Part shown: piece after piece, positions 7,945 through 16,332 of the stretch
Numbering within the stretch: the stretch's first letter is position 1
Layout: each line of letters starts with the position of its first letter
DNA from: JBDNDK01 sp046719185
GTDB taxonomy: Bacteria > Armatimonadota > UBA5829
NCBI GenBank assembly: GCA_046719185.1
Contig: JBDNDK010000010.1
Span: forward strand, 1-27,628
Length of the DNA stretch: 27,628 nt
Direction: 5' to 3'
The notes under the pieces: model-generated
Databases searched by the model: none
What the model saw: only the letters and a program-made list of their open reading frames with translations
Told to the model about the DNA's origin: nothing
Made by a program: the position numbers and the translations under genes

Positions 7945-9054
7945 GTGATTTTTAACACCAACAAAGAAGCTACTTTAGGAATAGATATTGGATCAAATTC
8001 AATAAAAGTCGTAGAAATTCAGCCTACTGGAGACAGATGGGAATTAGTAAAAGCTGCAATGACTCCAACACCACCGGAGAGTGTTAAGGAAGGTATTATA
8101 ATAGATATTCCTTCTGTTGCAACTGCAATAAAAGATGTTCTTAAAGAACATAACATCAAAGCTACAGGTGCTGTTTGTGCAATATCAGGCTCACAAGTTA
8201 TTGTAAGACAAGTGCAGTTTGCAAAAATGACTGAAGCAGTGCTCAGAAAATCCATCAAATATGAGGCTGCTAAACATATTTCATCATCAATGGAAGATAG
8301 TGTTGTTGAATTTGAGATTTTGGGTGATGCTGATGATGGAATGATGAATGTTATGCTAGTTGCTGCTCCAAGAGCAATGATAGAGAGCAGGGTTGCAGTA
8401 TTAGAGCAAGCAGGACTAGAGCCGCTGGTGATAGATGTTGAGGCATTTGCTCTTATGAGAACACTTGTAGAGTTTGCGGCATCAGATGAATATCTACATC
8501 AAACAGTGGCTTTAATTGATATGGGTGCTAGCCATACTGATGTTGATATTGTTAATCATGGCGAATTTGCTCTTACTAGAAATATTCCAATTGGTGGTGA
8601 TTCGTTTACAACAGCAATCAAATCACTTACTGGTGGATCAAATGAAGATGCAGAGGCTATAAAACTGCAAATGGCGGCTGAAAGCCCTCTTGACTATGGT
8701 TCCAATTCAGATAACAAGGCATGGAAAGTTGTTCAGCCGCTGCTTGATGGTCTGATTACAGAAATAAGAAGGTCTATCAACTACTATCAATCTCAATTTC
8801 CAGAAGATGCATCAGATGCAATAGTCAAAAAAATAGTGTTGACTGGTGGATCTGCAATGTTGCCTGGTTTAGATAAATATATGGCATCAAAACTGAATAT
8901 TGCTGTAGAAATAGCCGATGTTTTTAAGCAGAGTGCAATAAGCTGGAGAGATGTGGATGAAGCAAGTTCAAAAAATTCAGGTGCAGTATTTACAATTGGT
9001 GTTGGACTTGCATTAAGAGAACAGATTGAAGAATTAACAAAATCTGCAGCATAA
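7945..9054 (+). CDS. pilM: Type IV pilus assembly protein PilM
   Basis: Cytoplasmic actin-like ATPase-fold protein that links the inner-membrane PilN/PilO complex to the pilus motor. The 369-residue length is normal. The N-terminal block LGIDIGSNSIKVVEI is the phosphate-1 region of the FtsA/PilM fold; further blocks are FAKMTEAVLRKSIKYEAAKHI, ALIDMGASHTDVDIV, RNIPIGGDSFTTAI, and VLTGGSAMLPGLDKYM near the end. The start is a GTG at 7945, because the frame shows no usable upstream ATG. AGGAGG at 7927-7932 lies 12 nt before it and a second purine run, AGAGGAA, is closer. It is the first gene of the pilMNOPQ run and follows an unusual structured leader. Confidence 0.95.
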   Translation: MIFNTNKEATLGIDIGSNSIKVVEIQPTGDRWELVKAAMTPTPPESVKEGIIIDIPSVATAIKDVLKEHNIKATGAVCAISGSQVIVRQVQFAKMTEAVLRKSIKYEAAKHISSSMEDSVVEFEILGDADDGMMNVMLVAAPRAMIESRVAVLEQAGLEPLVIDVEAFALMRTLVEFAASDEYLHQTVALIDMGASHTDVDIVNHGEFALTRNIPIGGDSFTTAIKSLTGGSNEDAEAIKLQMAAESPLDYGSNSDNKAWKVVQPLLDGLITEIRRSINYYQSQFPEDASDAIVKKIVLTGGSAMLPGLDKYMASKLNIAVEIADVFKQSAISWRDVDEASSKNSGAVFTIGVGLALREQIEELTKSAA

Positions 9055-9145
9055 ATATATAGATTATTTAATTTTATTTGGATGAGAAAATAAATATCTA
9101 AAAATTGACATATAAGAAAGATTATTTTTGAAAGGAGTTGTTGAG

Positions 9146-9751
9146 ATGCCGTCTGTCAATATGATAGCCCCTAGAAGAGCTGAAAAGAAAAAGCTTGAAA
9201 GGGATATGAGAAGACTTTTATATGTAGCACTTGTGCTAATTATAGCAGCTATTGGAGTGATTGGTTGGTATGGAACACAGATGTATACTATGAAAAATCA
9301 CATAGCAGATCTTGATGTGCAGATAGCAAAACTAGATCCAGTGGTTAAAACAATCAAAAAATATCAAGCTGCCACAAAAGAGCTTACTCCAAAACTTGAG
9401 TTGCTAAATGAGGCAAAATATAAAACTATGAGATGGTATAACACTTTAGACCAGCTTACTCAGAGCTTGCCTGAATCAACATTTTTAACAAGAATTGGAA
9501 ATACTTCAGATTCTGGTAAAGGTGAGGTAACTGCTCTCACTATTTCTGGAGTTTCATCATCTCAAACAAGAGTTGGTGAAACAATGTTGAGACTTAGCAC
9601 CATAGAAGAGTTTAGATCTATCAATCTCAAATATACTAAAGAGTCGGGGAAAGGAATGAATACCGCAGTTGAATTTGAGATTGGAGCAGATTTGAAAGCA
9701 CCAAAGTCATCAAAAGGAGCGGAAGATAAAAATGGCTCTTGCAAATCTTAA
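9146..9751 (+). CDS. pilN: Type IV pilus assembly protein PilN
   Basis: Bitopic inner-membrane protein of 201 residues. The short cytoplasmic N terminus MPSVNMIAPRRAEKK carries the conserved Asn-containing segment that docks onto PilM. It is followed by one transmembrane helix (about residues 23-42), a coiled-coil stretch, and a periplasmic ferredoxin-like domain typical of Fimbrial assembly / PilN proteins. The frame opens at a TTG at 9128, but that codon lies before the Shine-Dalgarno AAAGGAG (9131-9137), which is 8 nt from the ATG at 9146; I therefore use 9146. The gene follows pilM after 91 bp and overlaps pilO by 20 bp. Confidence 0.9.
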   Translation: MPSVNMIAPRRAEKKKLERDMRRLLYVALVLIIAAIGVIGWYGTQMYTMKNHIADLDVQIAKLDPVVKTIKKYQAATKELTPKLELLNEAKYKTMRWYNTLDQLTQSLPESTFLTRIGNTSDSGKGEVTALTISGVSSSQTRVGETMLRLSTIEEFRSINLKYTKESGKGMNTAVEFEIGADLKAPKSSKGAEDKNGSCKS

Positions 9752-10493
9752 ACCAAATCAAAAATCAGTAACTGCAATGTTAATATTTGTAGTAATTCTA
9801 TTTTTTGCTTGCATAATGATATATGTGTTAGGTGCAGGTAAATTAAAAGCTGTAGAAAGTGAGATGCAGGCAAAAGAAGAGCAGGTGAAAACGGCAGCGA
9901 AGACTGCTCAACTTTTGGAAAAGTCAAAGCTTGAATATCTTGATGCAAGAGCACAGATAGATTTTTTAGAGGTATCTGTATCAGATCAAGCTTATGTGCC
10001 TACACTCTTAAAGCAGCTTGAGTATCTTGGGAAAGAAACCAATTTAAGGGTAATAGGTGTAAAACCACAAGCTGATTCTGAGGGTCAGACTAGAAGAAGT
10101 CTTTCAAGTGCAAAGGAAGCATCAGAAGGCAATGTGGATCAAGCTTCGAAGTCAAAGAAGAAAGTTGAAGGTTCAGAAGAAGAGGTTGAGAGTAAGACTC
10201 CATATAATGAACTCAAAATAGATGTTGAAGCAACTGGGAAGTATATGAATGCTCTAGATTTCATATATAAATTGACTAGATTTCCAAAGATTATAGCAGT
10301 AAATTCAGTTCAAATATATCCTTCAGCATCAGATATTATGGGTTCACCAGAATTGAATATAAAAGTTAATGTAACAGCCTTTGTTTTCAAAGATAAGAAA
10401 CCATTAGCTCCTCTTGAAATTGATAAAGTATCTCCTCAAGATGGACAATCAACAAAGGCACCTGTAAAGGAGATGGTCAAAGATGCAGGATAA
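9732..10493 (+). CDS. pilO: Type IV pilus assembly protein PilO
   Basis: Partner of PilN in the inner-membrane alignment subcomplex. The 253-residue protein has a short cytoplasmic tail, one transmembrane helix (about residues 14-35), a heptad-rich coiled coil (about 38-80) and a PilO-type periplasmic domain beginning with SDQAYVPTLLKQLEYLGKETNL. A charged low-complexity insert rich in Lys, Glu and Ser (about residues 117-155) interrupts the periplasmic domain and is longer than in standard PilO proteins. Shine-Dalgarno AAAAGGAG at 9712-9719 lies inside pilN. The 3' end overlaps the next gene by 11 bp, supporting a tight operon. Confidence 0.9.
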   Translation: MALANLKPNQKSVTAMLIFVVILFFACIMIYVLGAGKLKAVESEMQAKEEQVKTAAKTAQLLEKSKLEYLDARAQIDFLEVSVSDQAYVPTLLKQLEYLGKETNLRVIGVKPQADSEGQTRRSLSSAKEASEGNVDQASKSKKKVEGSEEEVESKTPYNELKIDVEATGKYMNALDFIYKLTRFPKIIAVNSVQIYPSASDIMGSPELNIKVNVTAFVFKDKKPLAPLEIDKVSPQDGQSTKAPVKEMVKDAG

Positions 10494-11157
10494 AAAACAA
10501 ACAACACAAATCATAGTTCTTGGTGTGTTGGTCGCTATATTTGTTGGAGCTATTGGATATATGTATTTTACACCCAAAAGCAACAAAGCTTTACCTGAAC
10601 CCAAGAGCTTAAAGACAGAAAAACCTGATAAAGATGTGCCTAAGAAAAGTGATGAAATAGAAGAAAAGTATTCTGAGCTGCCATTGAGTGCATTTCCAAA
10701 TCTCACTACCACACCAGCCAGAAGAGATCCCTTTTTGCAGGCAGATTTTTATAGAGATTCTGTAAATGCAATAAATGCACCAGAGGTAAAAATTGAAATT
10801 AATAAAATAGCATCAAAATCAACATCTGGAAAAAGTTATAGTGCTACAAAGGTTAGTGGCAATATAAAACCATTCAATCCATATACTTTAGGAAATGAAA
10901 ATTCTCCATTACCTAATACAATGAATGATGTAACTTTAAAGGATACAACACCAGATTTTACCTTGACCGGTGTTGTGAAGGGTGATCAGAATGTTGCGAT
11001 AATTCGTACAGGTGAACAAGGGCGGCATGTTGTCAAACAGGGTGAAACTATAAATGGCAGTTATAAAGTGGTTTCTATCACTGAAGACAGTGCAGTGCTG
11101 CTTCATAATAATCGCCGTGTCCATGTAAAATTAGGAGGAACGCAGGATGCAAATTAG
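10483..11157 (+). CDS. pilP: PilP/GspC-like inner-membrane pilus protein with HR domain
   Basis: Protein of 224 residues with one N-terminal transmembrane helix (about 8-28), a flexible Lys/Pro/Glu-rich linker, an ARRDPF motif (79-84), a further spacer rich in Ser and Asn, and a compact beta-rich domain (about 158-217). The last domain holds the pattern LTGVV, AIIR, VVKQGETINGSYKVVSI and AVLL, which is the homology-region fold shared by PilP and GspC. This domain normally contacts the N-terminal domains of the secretin. It is not the lipoprotein form of PilP found in Pseudomonas, since no lipobox is visible and the N terminus is a plain membrane anchor. Position between pilO and pilQ, overlapping each by 11 bp, fixes its role. 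Confidence 0.82.
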   Translation: MQDKKQTTQIIVLGVLVAIFVGAIGYMYFTPKSNKALPEPKSLKTEKPDKDVPKKSDEIEEKYSELPLSAFPNLTTTPARRDPFLQADFYRDSVNAINAPEVKIEINKIASKSTSGKSYSATKVSGNIKPFNPYTLGNENSPLPNTMNDVTLKDTTPDFTLTGVVKGDQNVAIIRTGEQGRHVVKQGETINGSYKVVSITEDSAVLLHNNRRVHVKLGGTQDAN

Positions 11158-13153
11158 AAACACCACAGGGATTTTCCCAAAATGGCGAATATGGTGGGCA
11201 GTGCTAATTGTACTGTTTGTATTGTCAAGTAGTGTAATTGCAGACACCATATCAAAGGTTGATGTGCAAAATTTTTCAGACAGAATTGAAGTGAAAATAG
11301 AGGCAAATGCTTCTCTAGGCAAACACACTCCAATCATCTCTACAGCTGGAAAGTTCATTGGTTTTGAATTTCCATATAATTTGTCTTGTCCTGGTAAGCT
11401 TGTTTATGTAAAGAGTGGTTGGATTCATACAGTGAGGTACAATTTATTTAAATCAAATCCTCACACAACAAGAGTGATTATAAATACTGGTTCTCACTTA
11501 GATTATAATACAGACTTTTCTGATGACAGAAAAACAATGACTATTACTGTTTGGAAACATGGGCAAACTCCTAAAAAGACTGAGAAATCAGCAAAAGCTG
11601 TTAAATCTTCTGCACAAGTTTCAGTAATGGCGGATGTTAAGTCTATAGAGCCTGCTAAAACAGAAATGAGTAGTTCTATTTCTGCTCCACTTGCAGCATT
11701 GGCTGCTCCTGTGATAGCTACACCACCTATAACAGTTACATCAGAGCCTGAAATATTAGTTGCAGGTACATCGGAGATATATGAAAAGCCTTTATCAGAA
11801 ATACCGGGTGAGCATATTGCTCAAGCTATAGGTATAAGAAACACCAATGGAGCAGAAAATTCATCAGAACCTAAAACAACAAGAGTGCCAGAAAGAAGAG
11901 TATCTCTAAACTTTTTAGGTGCAGATATAAATGATGTTCTAAAAGCATTAAGTGTTCAAAGCGGTAAAAATGTTGTTGCAGGAAAAGATGTAACAGGCAC
12001 AATCACAGTCAGCTTAAGAGATGTAACTCTAACAGAGGCACTTGATTATGTTACAAAACTCAGTGGCTATAGCTATGTTGAACAAAATGGAACATATTTA
12101 GTGGGTGGAAAAGATTCTCTAAACAGTTTCATAAAGAGAGATGAAGTTGTTGAGGATTATAATCTTATAACTGAAATATACAAAGTAAAGCATGTTGATG
12201 CTATTCAGCTTGCAGATACTATAAAAACCTTAGTTCCAAGTGTAAATATCACTTTTGCTCCAACAGATGGATTTGATCTTCAGGCACCTCAAGCTATAAC
12301 ATTCCAAAGTGCTACTGGTGCAGTTGTTCAGCAGCCTACTCAACAGCAAAAGTCTGATATAAGACCGAGGACATTGATAATTACTGGTGTACAAAATGAC
12401 ATTAATAGATCATTAGAATTAGCCAAGAAATTAGATGTTAAATCACCTCAAATCAAGATTGAAGCTAAAGTTACATCAATAAGTGAGTCAGGTGAAAGAA
12501 AGCTAGGTCTCTTATGGGACTGGGGCTCTAATTCAACTACAACTGATGGAATAATCAGAGCTACTGAAAAAGGTGAAGAAGTTGAAGTAGGTCAAATATT
12601 TGGAAGAGGAATATGGGGAAGAAACCCATTTGGCTTCCAAGCAAAACTTGAGGCTCTTATAACAAATGGAGATGCTACTCTTCTTGCTGCACCAAATATT
12701 GTATCAGTTGAAGGTAAACCTGGCACATTCTTTGTTGGAGATGAAGTTAGGTATATTATTAGAGTTGAACAAACTTCAACAGGCTCAAATGTTATTACAG
12801 AAACTGCAAATGTGGGTATTCAGTTGAGAGCTATTGGTCAAGTCAATACAGATGGTACTATAACTCTCAATCTGCACCCAGAAGTCAGTGTCATAAGACT
12901 TGAATTCAATCCAACAGCAAACATAAATCTTCCAATTATTACAAGAAGATTTACAGACCATACAGTGAGAGTTAATGATGGAGAAACAATAGTAATTGGT
13001 GGTCTAATCAGAAATGATGAGATTCAAACACTCAAAAAAGTACCATTACTTGGTGATATTCCATTCTTAGGGCAGCTATTCAGACATACAGAGAAATCTA
13101 ATGATAAATCTGAAGTTGTTATATTCATAACTGCTTCTGTATTAAAAGATTAA
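11147..13153 (+). CDS. pilQ: Type IV pilus secretin PilQ
   Basis: Outer-membrane secretin forming the pore through which the pilus leaves the cell; its presence argues for a two-membrane envelope. The 668-residue protein has a signal peptide (hydrophobic core about residues 16-32) and an AMIN-like domain (about 35-136). A Lys/Ser/Ala/Pro-rich linker follows, then an STN-type N0 domain (about 251-320: VSLNFLGADINDVLKALS). An N1-type domain (about 341-432) and the secretin core (about 433-668) complete it. The core contains GKPGTFFVGDEVRYI, VNDGETIVIGGLIRND and VPLLGDIPFLGQLFRH, which are classic secretin motifs. A strong AGGAGG lies about 10 nt before the ATG. Only one AMIN domain is evident. 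Confidence 0.95.
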   Translation: MQIRNTTGIFPKWRIWWAVLIVLFVLSSSVIADTISKVDVQNFSDRIEVKIEANASLGKHTPIISTAGKFIGFEFPYNLSCPGKLVYVKSGWIHTVRYNLFKSNPHTTRVIINTGSHLDYNTDFSDDRKTMTITVWKHGQTPKKTEKSAKAVKSSAQVSVMADVKSIEPAKTEMSSSISAPLAALAAPVIATPPITVTSEPEILVAGTSEIYEKPLSEIPGEHIAQAIGIRNTNGAENSSEPKTTRVPERRVSLNFLGADINDVLKALSVQSGKNVVAGKDVTGTITVSLRDVTLTEALDYVTKLSGYSYVEQNGTYLVGGKDSLNSFIKRDEVVEDYNLITEIYKVKHVDAIQLADTIKTLVPSVNITFAPTDGFDLQAPQAITFQSATGAVVQQPTQQQKSDIRPRTLIITGVQNDINRSLELAKKLDVKSPQIKIEAKVTSISESGERKLGLLWDWGSNSTTTDGIIRATEKGEEVEVGQIFGRGIWGRNPFGFQAKLEALITNGDATLLAAPNIVSVEGKPGTFFVGDEVRYIIRVEQTSTGSNVITETANVGIQLRAIGQVNTDGTITLNLHPEVSVIRLEFNPTANINLPIITRRFTDHTVRVNDGETIVIGGLIRNDEIQTLKKVPLLGDIPFLGQLFRHTEKSNDKSEVVIFITASVLKD

Positions 13154-13191
13154 AGCAAAAATTTGTAATGAATATGTAAAAAAATAACTAT

Positions 13192-13225
13192 CTGCCCTGC
13201 TAGATATTAACACTCAGCAGGGCAG
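13192..13225. repeat. Perfect 10-bp inverted repeat in the pilQ-pilB gap
   Basis: CTGCCCTGCT (13192-13201) is followed after 14 bp by its exact complement AGCAGGGCAG (13216-13225). The arms are strikingly GC-rich against AT-rich surroundings. There is no T-run immediately after the second arm on the + strand, so it is a poor intrinsic terminator for pilQ by the usual rule. It lies 39 bp after the pilQ stop and directly abuts a TTGACA at 13227-13232. It could be a weak terminator, an RNA-stabilising hairpin at the end of the pilMNOPQ message, or an operator for the pilBTC promoter. Confidence 0.6.
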
Positions 13226-13226
13226 G

Positions 13227-13254
13227 TTGACAAATGAAATGACTTTATTAAATT
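13227..13254 (+). promoter_or_regulatory. Possible promoter for pilBTC
   Basis: A perfect TTGACA (-35, 13227-13232) is followed after 16 bp by TAAATT (13249-13254), matching four of six bases of the -10 consensus. It lies 2 bp after the inverted repeat and would give a leader of about 180 bases before the pilB ATG. The rest of the gap (13255-13444) is AT-rich, with a run of seven A and one of seven T near 13385-13404; I see no gene in it. The call rests only on consensus matching in AT-rich DNA. Confidence 0.28.
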
Positions 13255-13444
13255 GCAGAATATGCAGGACAAGAATATTATTTTTATTATTGTGGAAAAT
13301 CTCCCTTCTATCCTGCTTTATTACTGCTTACCAAATACCGATAAATAATATTGGAATAAGAAGCAATCATTAACTTAGAAACATAAAAAAAGTAAAATTT
13401 TTTTGTCAAAAAAATAAATCAACCAAACAATAGGTTAAATACTA

Positions 13445-15172
13445 ATGCAAAAAACCGAACCAATTGGAGACATATTTCTTAGATTGGGACTCATCACTCA
13501 AGAGCAGTTGAATCAGGCTATTGAGAAGCAAAAACTCTTAAAAAGGCAAGAGACTTTAGGTGATGTCTTGGTAAGTATGGGTTTTATATCAGAGAAAGAC
13601 AGAGTTAGATGTCTTGGAGAGCAATGGGGTGTTCCATTTGTTGATCTTGCAGATGTAGAACTTGATCAATCTCTTTCAAAGATAGTGTCTCAATCAATAG
13701 CAAGAAGAATGAAAGTGATTCCAACTGAAAAGAAAAATGGAAAACTAACTCTTGCTATGAAAAACCCTCTTGATATATTTGTTATTGATGAGATTAGAAT
13801 GATGACAGGTTTGGAAGTTGAGCCTGCCATTGCTGCTGAGGAAGAAATTATCAATGCAATTAGCAGGTTATATCAGTCAAAAGCAAATGTATCAGAACAA
13901 GTAAGCAATGTAATAAAAGAATTTGAAACGGGTGATATAGATTTTACATCAAATGAAAGTATTGATGAAGAAGATATATCAATTGAGCAGTTAAGGGAGC
14001 TTAGTGAAGAAGCACCTGTTATAAAGCTAGCAAATTTAATAATTAGCAGAGGTGTTAGTGATGATGCTTCTGATATACATATAGAACCTGCAAAAGATTA
14101 TGTTAGAGTTAGGAACAGAGTTGATGGTATTTTAACAGAAGTAATGCAGGTGCCAAAAAAAGTTCAGGCATCTTTAATTTCCCGTTTTAAAATTATGGCT
14201 GATCTTGATATAGCTACAAAAAGATCACCTCAAGATGGAAGAATAGGTGCAACTATTGATGGTAAAGATTATGATTTTCGTGTTTCCACATTGCCATCTG
14301 TGTATGGAGAAAAAATAGTACTTAGAATCTTAGATAAGAGTGCTATTAATATTGGTCTTCATAAGTTGGGAATGCTTCCGGATACTTTAGAAAAATTTGA
14401 AAGCCTTATCACAAGGTCTTATGGAATAATTCTTGTCACAGGACCAACAGGCTCTGGAAAATCAACAACATTATATTCTGCTCTAAATAAATTAAATTCA
14501 GGTGAGAAAAATATTCTTACAATTGAAGACCCAGTAGAGTATGAAGTTCCGGGTTTAACCCAAGTGCCTATCAATCCAAGAGCAGGTCTTACATTTGCAG
14601 CAGGTCTTAGAAGTATGTTGAGACAAGACCCTGATATTGCAATGGTTGGTGAAATTAGAGATGCAGAAACAGCTATCATTGCTACAGAGGCTGCTCTAAC
14701 TGGGCACTTAGTATTATCTACACTTCACACAAATGATGCACCAGGGGCACTAACTAGACTTGTTGATATGGGAATTGAACCATTTCTTATTGCTTCATCT
14801 GTGATAGGGGTTTTGGCACAAAGATTAGTAAGAGTTGTTTGTCCAAAATGTAAAGAGCAATATGCTCCGCCTAGAGATGCAATCAGAAAATTAGGGATTG
14901 ATGTTGATTCTGGTTCAAAGGTAACATTCTTTCGGGGTAAAGGATGTGATTATTGTAGAGGAAGTGGTTATAAGGGAAGATTGGGAATTTATGAACTTAT
15001 GATTGTTAATGACAGGATAAGAGATTTGGTATTGCAAAGAACATCTGCACATGTTGTTAAAGAAGCTGCTGTTGAATGTGGTATGAAAACATTAAAAGAT
15101 GATGCAATAGCAAAAATATTACTTGGTCAAACAACATTGGAAGAATGCCTTAGAGTCATCTACTCTGGCTAA
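13445..15172 (+). CDS. pilB: Type IV pilus extension ATPase PilB
   Basis: Hexameric cytoplasmic motor that drives pilus polymerisation, 575 residues. Residues 1-70 and on form an MshEN/GspE N-terminal domain with two repeats of the LGxxLxxxGxI type (PIGDIFLRLGLI and TLGDVLVSMGFI). The ATPase core shows Walker A GPTGSGKST (333-341), the Asp-box region, Walker B with RQDPDIAMVGEIRD (393-406), and a zinc-binding tetracysteine C466/C469/C501/C504 typical of PilB/GspE but absent from PilT. MshEN domains in some PilB/MshE proteins bind c-di-GMP; the leading Arg of the binding motif is not obvious here, so binding is uncertain. No strong Shine-Dalgarno precedes the ATG. pilT follows after 30 bp. Confidence 0.96.
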   Translation: MQKTEPIGDIFLRLGLITQEQLNQAIEKQKLLKRQETLGDVLVSMGFISEKDRVRCLGEQWGVPFVDLADVELDQSLSKIVSQSIARRMKVIPTEKKNGKLTLAMKNPLDIFVIDEIRMMTGLEVEPAIAAEEEIINAISRLYQSKANVSEQVSNVIKEFETGDIDFTSNESIDEEDISIEQLRELSEEAPVIKLANLIISRGVSDDASDIHIEPAKDYVRVRNRVDGILTEVMQVPKKVQASLISRFKIMADLDIATKRSPQDGRIGATIDGKDYDFRVSTLPSVYGEKIVLRILDKSAINIGLHKLGMLPDTLEKFESLITRSYGIILVTGPTGSGKSTTLYSALNKLNSGEKNILTIEDPVEYEVPGLTQVPINPRAGLTFAAGLRSMLRQDPDIAMVGEIRDAETAIIATEAALTGHLVLSTLHTNDAPGALTRLVDMGIEPFLIASSVIGVLAQRLVRVVCPKCKEQYAPPRDAIRKLGIDVDSGSKVTFFRGKGCDYCRGSGYKGRLGIYELMIVNDRIRDLVLQRTSAHVVKEAAVECGMKTLKDDAIAKILLGQTTLEECLRVIYSG

Positions 15173-15202
15173 ATAATAACTTGAAGTTTTGGGAGAAAAT
15201 AA

Positions 15203-16327
15203 ATGCAATTTGATCCTGCCTATGATGAAAATTTTAATAATGTAGCTAATGCAGAAATACCAATAGAAGATATTCACATTGATGATCTTCTTGCTGAGAC
15301 TGTTGCTAGAGGATCATCAGATCTTCATATCACTGTTGGACTGCCACCTACAGTGAGAGTGGATGGAGCTTTGGTAAGATTAAACCATAAGCCTTTAGCT
15401 CCTAATGACACTCAAAGGCTTATGTACGATATTCTAACAAACGATCAGATTGAAAAATTTGAAAGAACAAGAGAGTTAGACTTTTCTTATGGTGTAAAAG
15501 GCATAGGCAGATTTAGAGTAAATATCTACAGACAAAGGGGAAGTGTTGGAGCAGCATTGAGATCTATTCCAGATCAAATACCTACTTTTGAGCAGCTTGG
15601 TCTGCCTCCAATACTTAGAGAATTATCAAGAAAACATTCAGGATTAGTACTTGTAACAGGACCAACTGGAAGTGGTAAATCTACAACAATTGCCTGTATG
15701 ATTGATACAATCAACAATGAGAGACCTGTACATATTATGACTATTGAAGACCCTATTGAGTATTTGCATAGACACAAAATGGGCATGGTAAACCAAAGAG
15801 AGCTTCATAATGACACAATGTCTTTTGAAAATTCTCTAAGAGCTGTGTTAAGAGAAGACCCTGATGTTATTCTAGTTGGTGAAATGAGAGATTTAGAAAC
15901 TATTTCTGCAGCTATCACACTTGCAGAAACAGGGCACCTTGTATTTGGTACACTTCATACCAGAAATGCTCCACAGACAATAGACAGAGTTGTTGATGTG
16001 TTCCCACCTCATCAGCAAGATCAAATAAGAGTGCAACTCTCTAACACTATAGAGGCAGTAATAGCTCAGCAGCTTGTGCCAAGAATTGGTGGTGGAAGAG
16101 TGGCTGCAATTGAAATTATGATAGCCACATCTGCTATTAGAAACCTTATCAGAGAAGGTAAAACATTCCAAATATATGGCTCCATTGAAACTGGAGCACA
16201 GTTTGGAATGCAGGTGATGGATAAAGAGCTATCAAATCTACATAAAAGTGGAATGATTACTTTTGAGGATGCTATCACAAGAGCTATTGATAGAGAAAAC
16301 TTCAAAAGGTTTGCACAGGGAGGATAA
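15203..16327 (+). CDS. pilT: Type IV pilus retraction ATPase PilT
   Basis: Cytoplasmic hexameric ATPase that powers pilus retraction and twitching motility. The 374-residue protein has the DLLAETVARGSSDLHITVG N-terminal block (the pattern shared by PilT/PilU), Walker A GPTGSGKST (153-161), Walker B region REDPDVILVGEMRD (217-230) and the His-box GHLVFGTLHT. The hallmark PilT motif AIRNLIREGK (311-320) is also present and separates it from PilB/GspE. An acidic extension of about 25 residues precedes the usual start of the family. Shine-Dalgarno GGGAG lies about 8 nt before the ATG. It sits between pilB and pilC. Confidence 0.95.
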   Translation: MQFDPAYDENFNNVANAEIPIEDIHIDDLLAETVARGSSDLHITVGLPPTVRVDGALVRLNHKPLAPNDTQRLMYDILTNDQIEKFERTRELDFSYGVKGIGRFRVNIYRQRGSVGAALRSIPDQIPTFEQLGLPPILRELSRKHSGLVLVTGPTGSGKSTTIACMIDTINNERPVHIMTIEDPIEYLHRHKMGMVNQRELHNDTMSFENSLRAVLREDPDVILVGEMRDLETISAAITLAETGHLVFGTLHTRNAPQTIDRVVDVFPPHQQDQIRVQLSNTIEAVIAQQLVPRIGGGRVAAIEIMIATSAIRNLIREGKTFQIYGSIETGAQFGMQVMDKELSNLHKSGMITFEDAITRAIDRENFKRFAQGG

Positions 16328-16332
16328 TTAAA

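Noticed and set aside
9105..9127. TTGACA before pilN as a promoter
   Set aside because: No credible -10 hexamer lies 15-19 bp downstream; perfect -35 matches alone arise by chance in AT-rich DNA.
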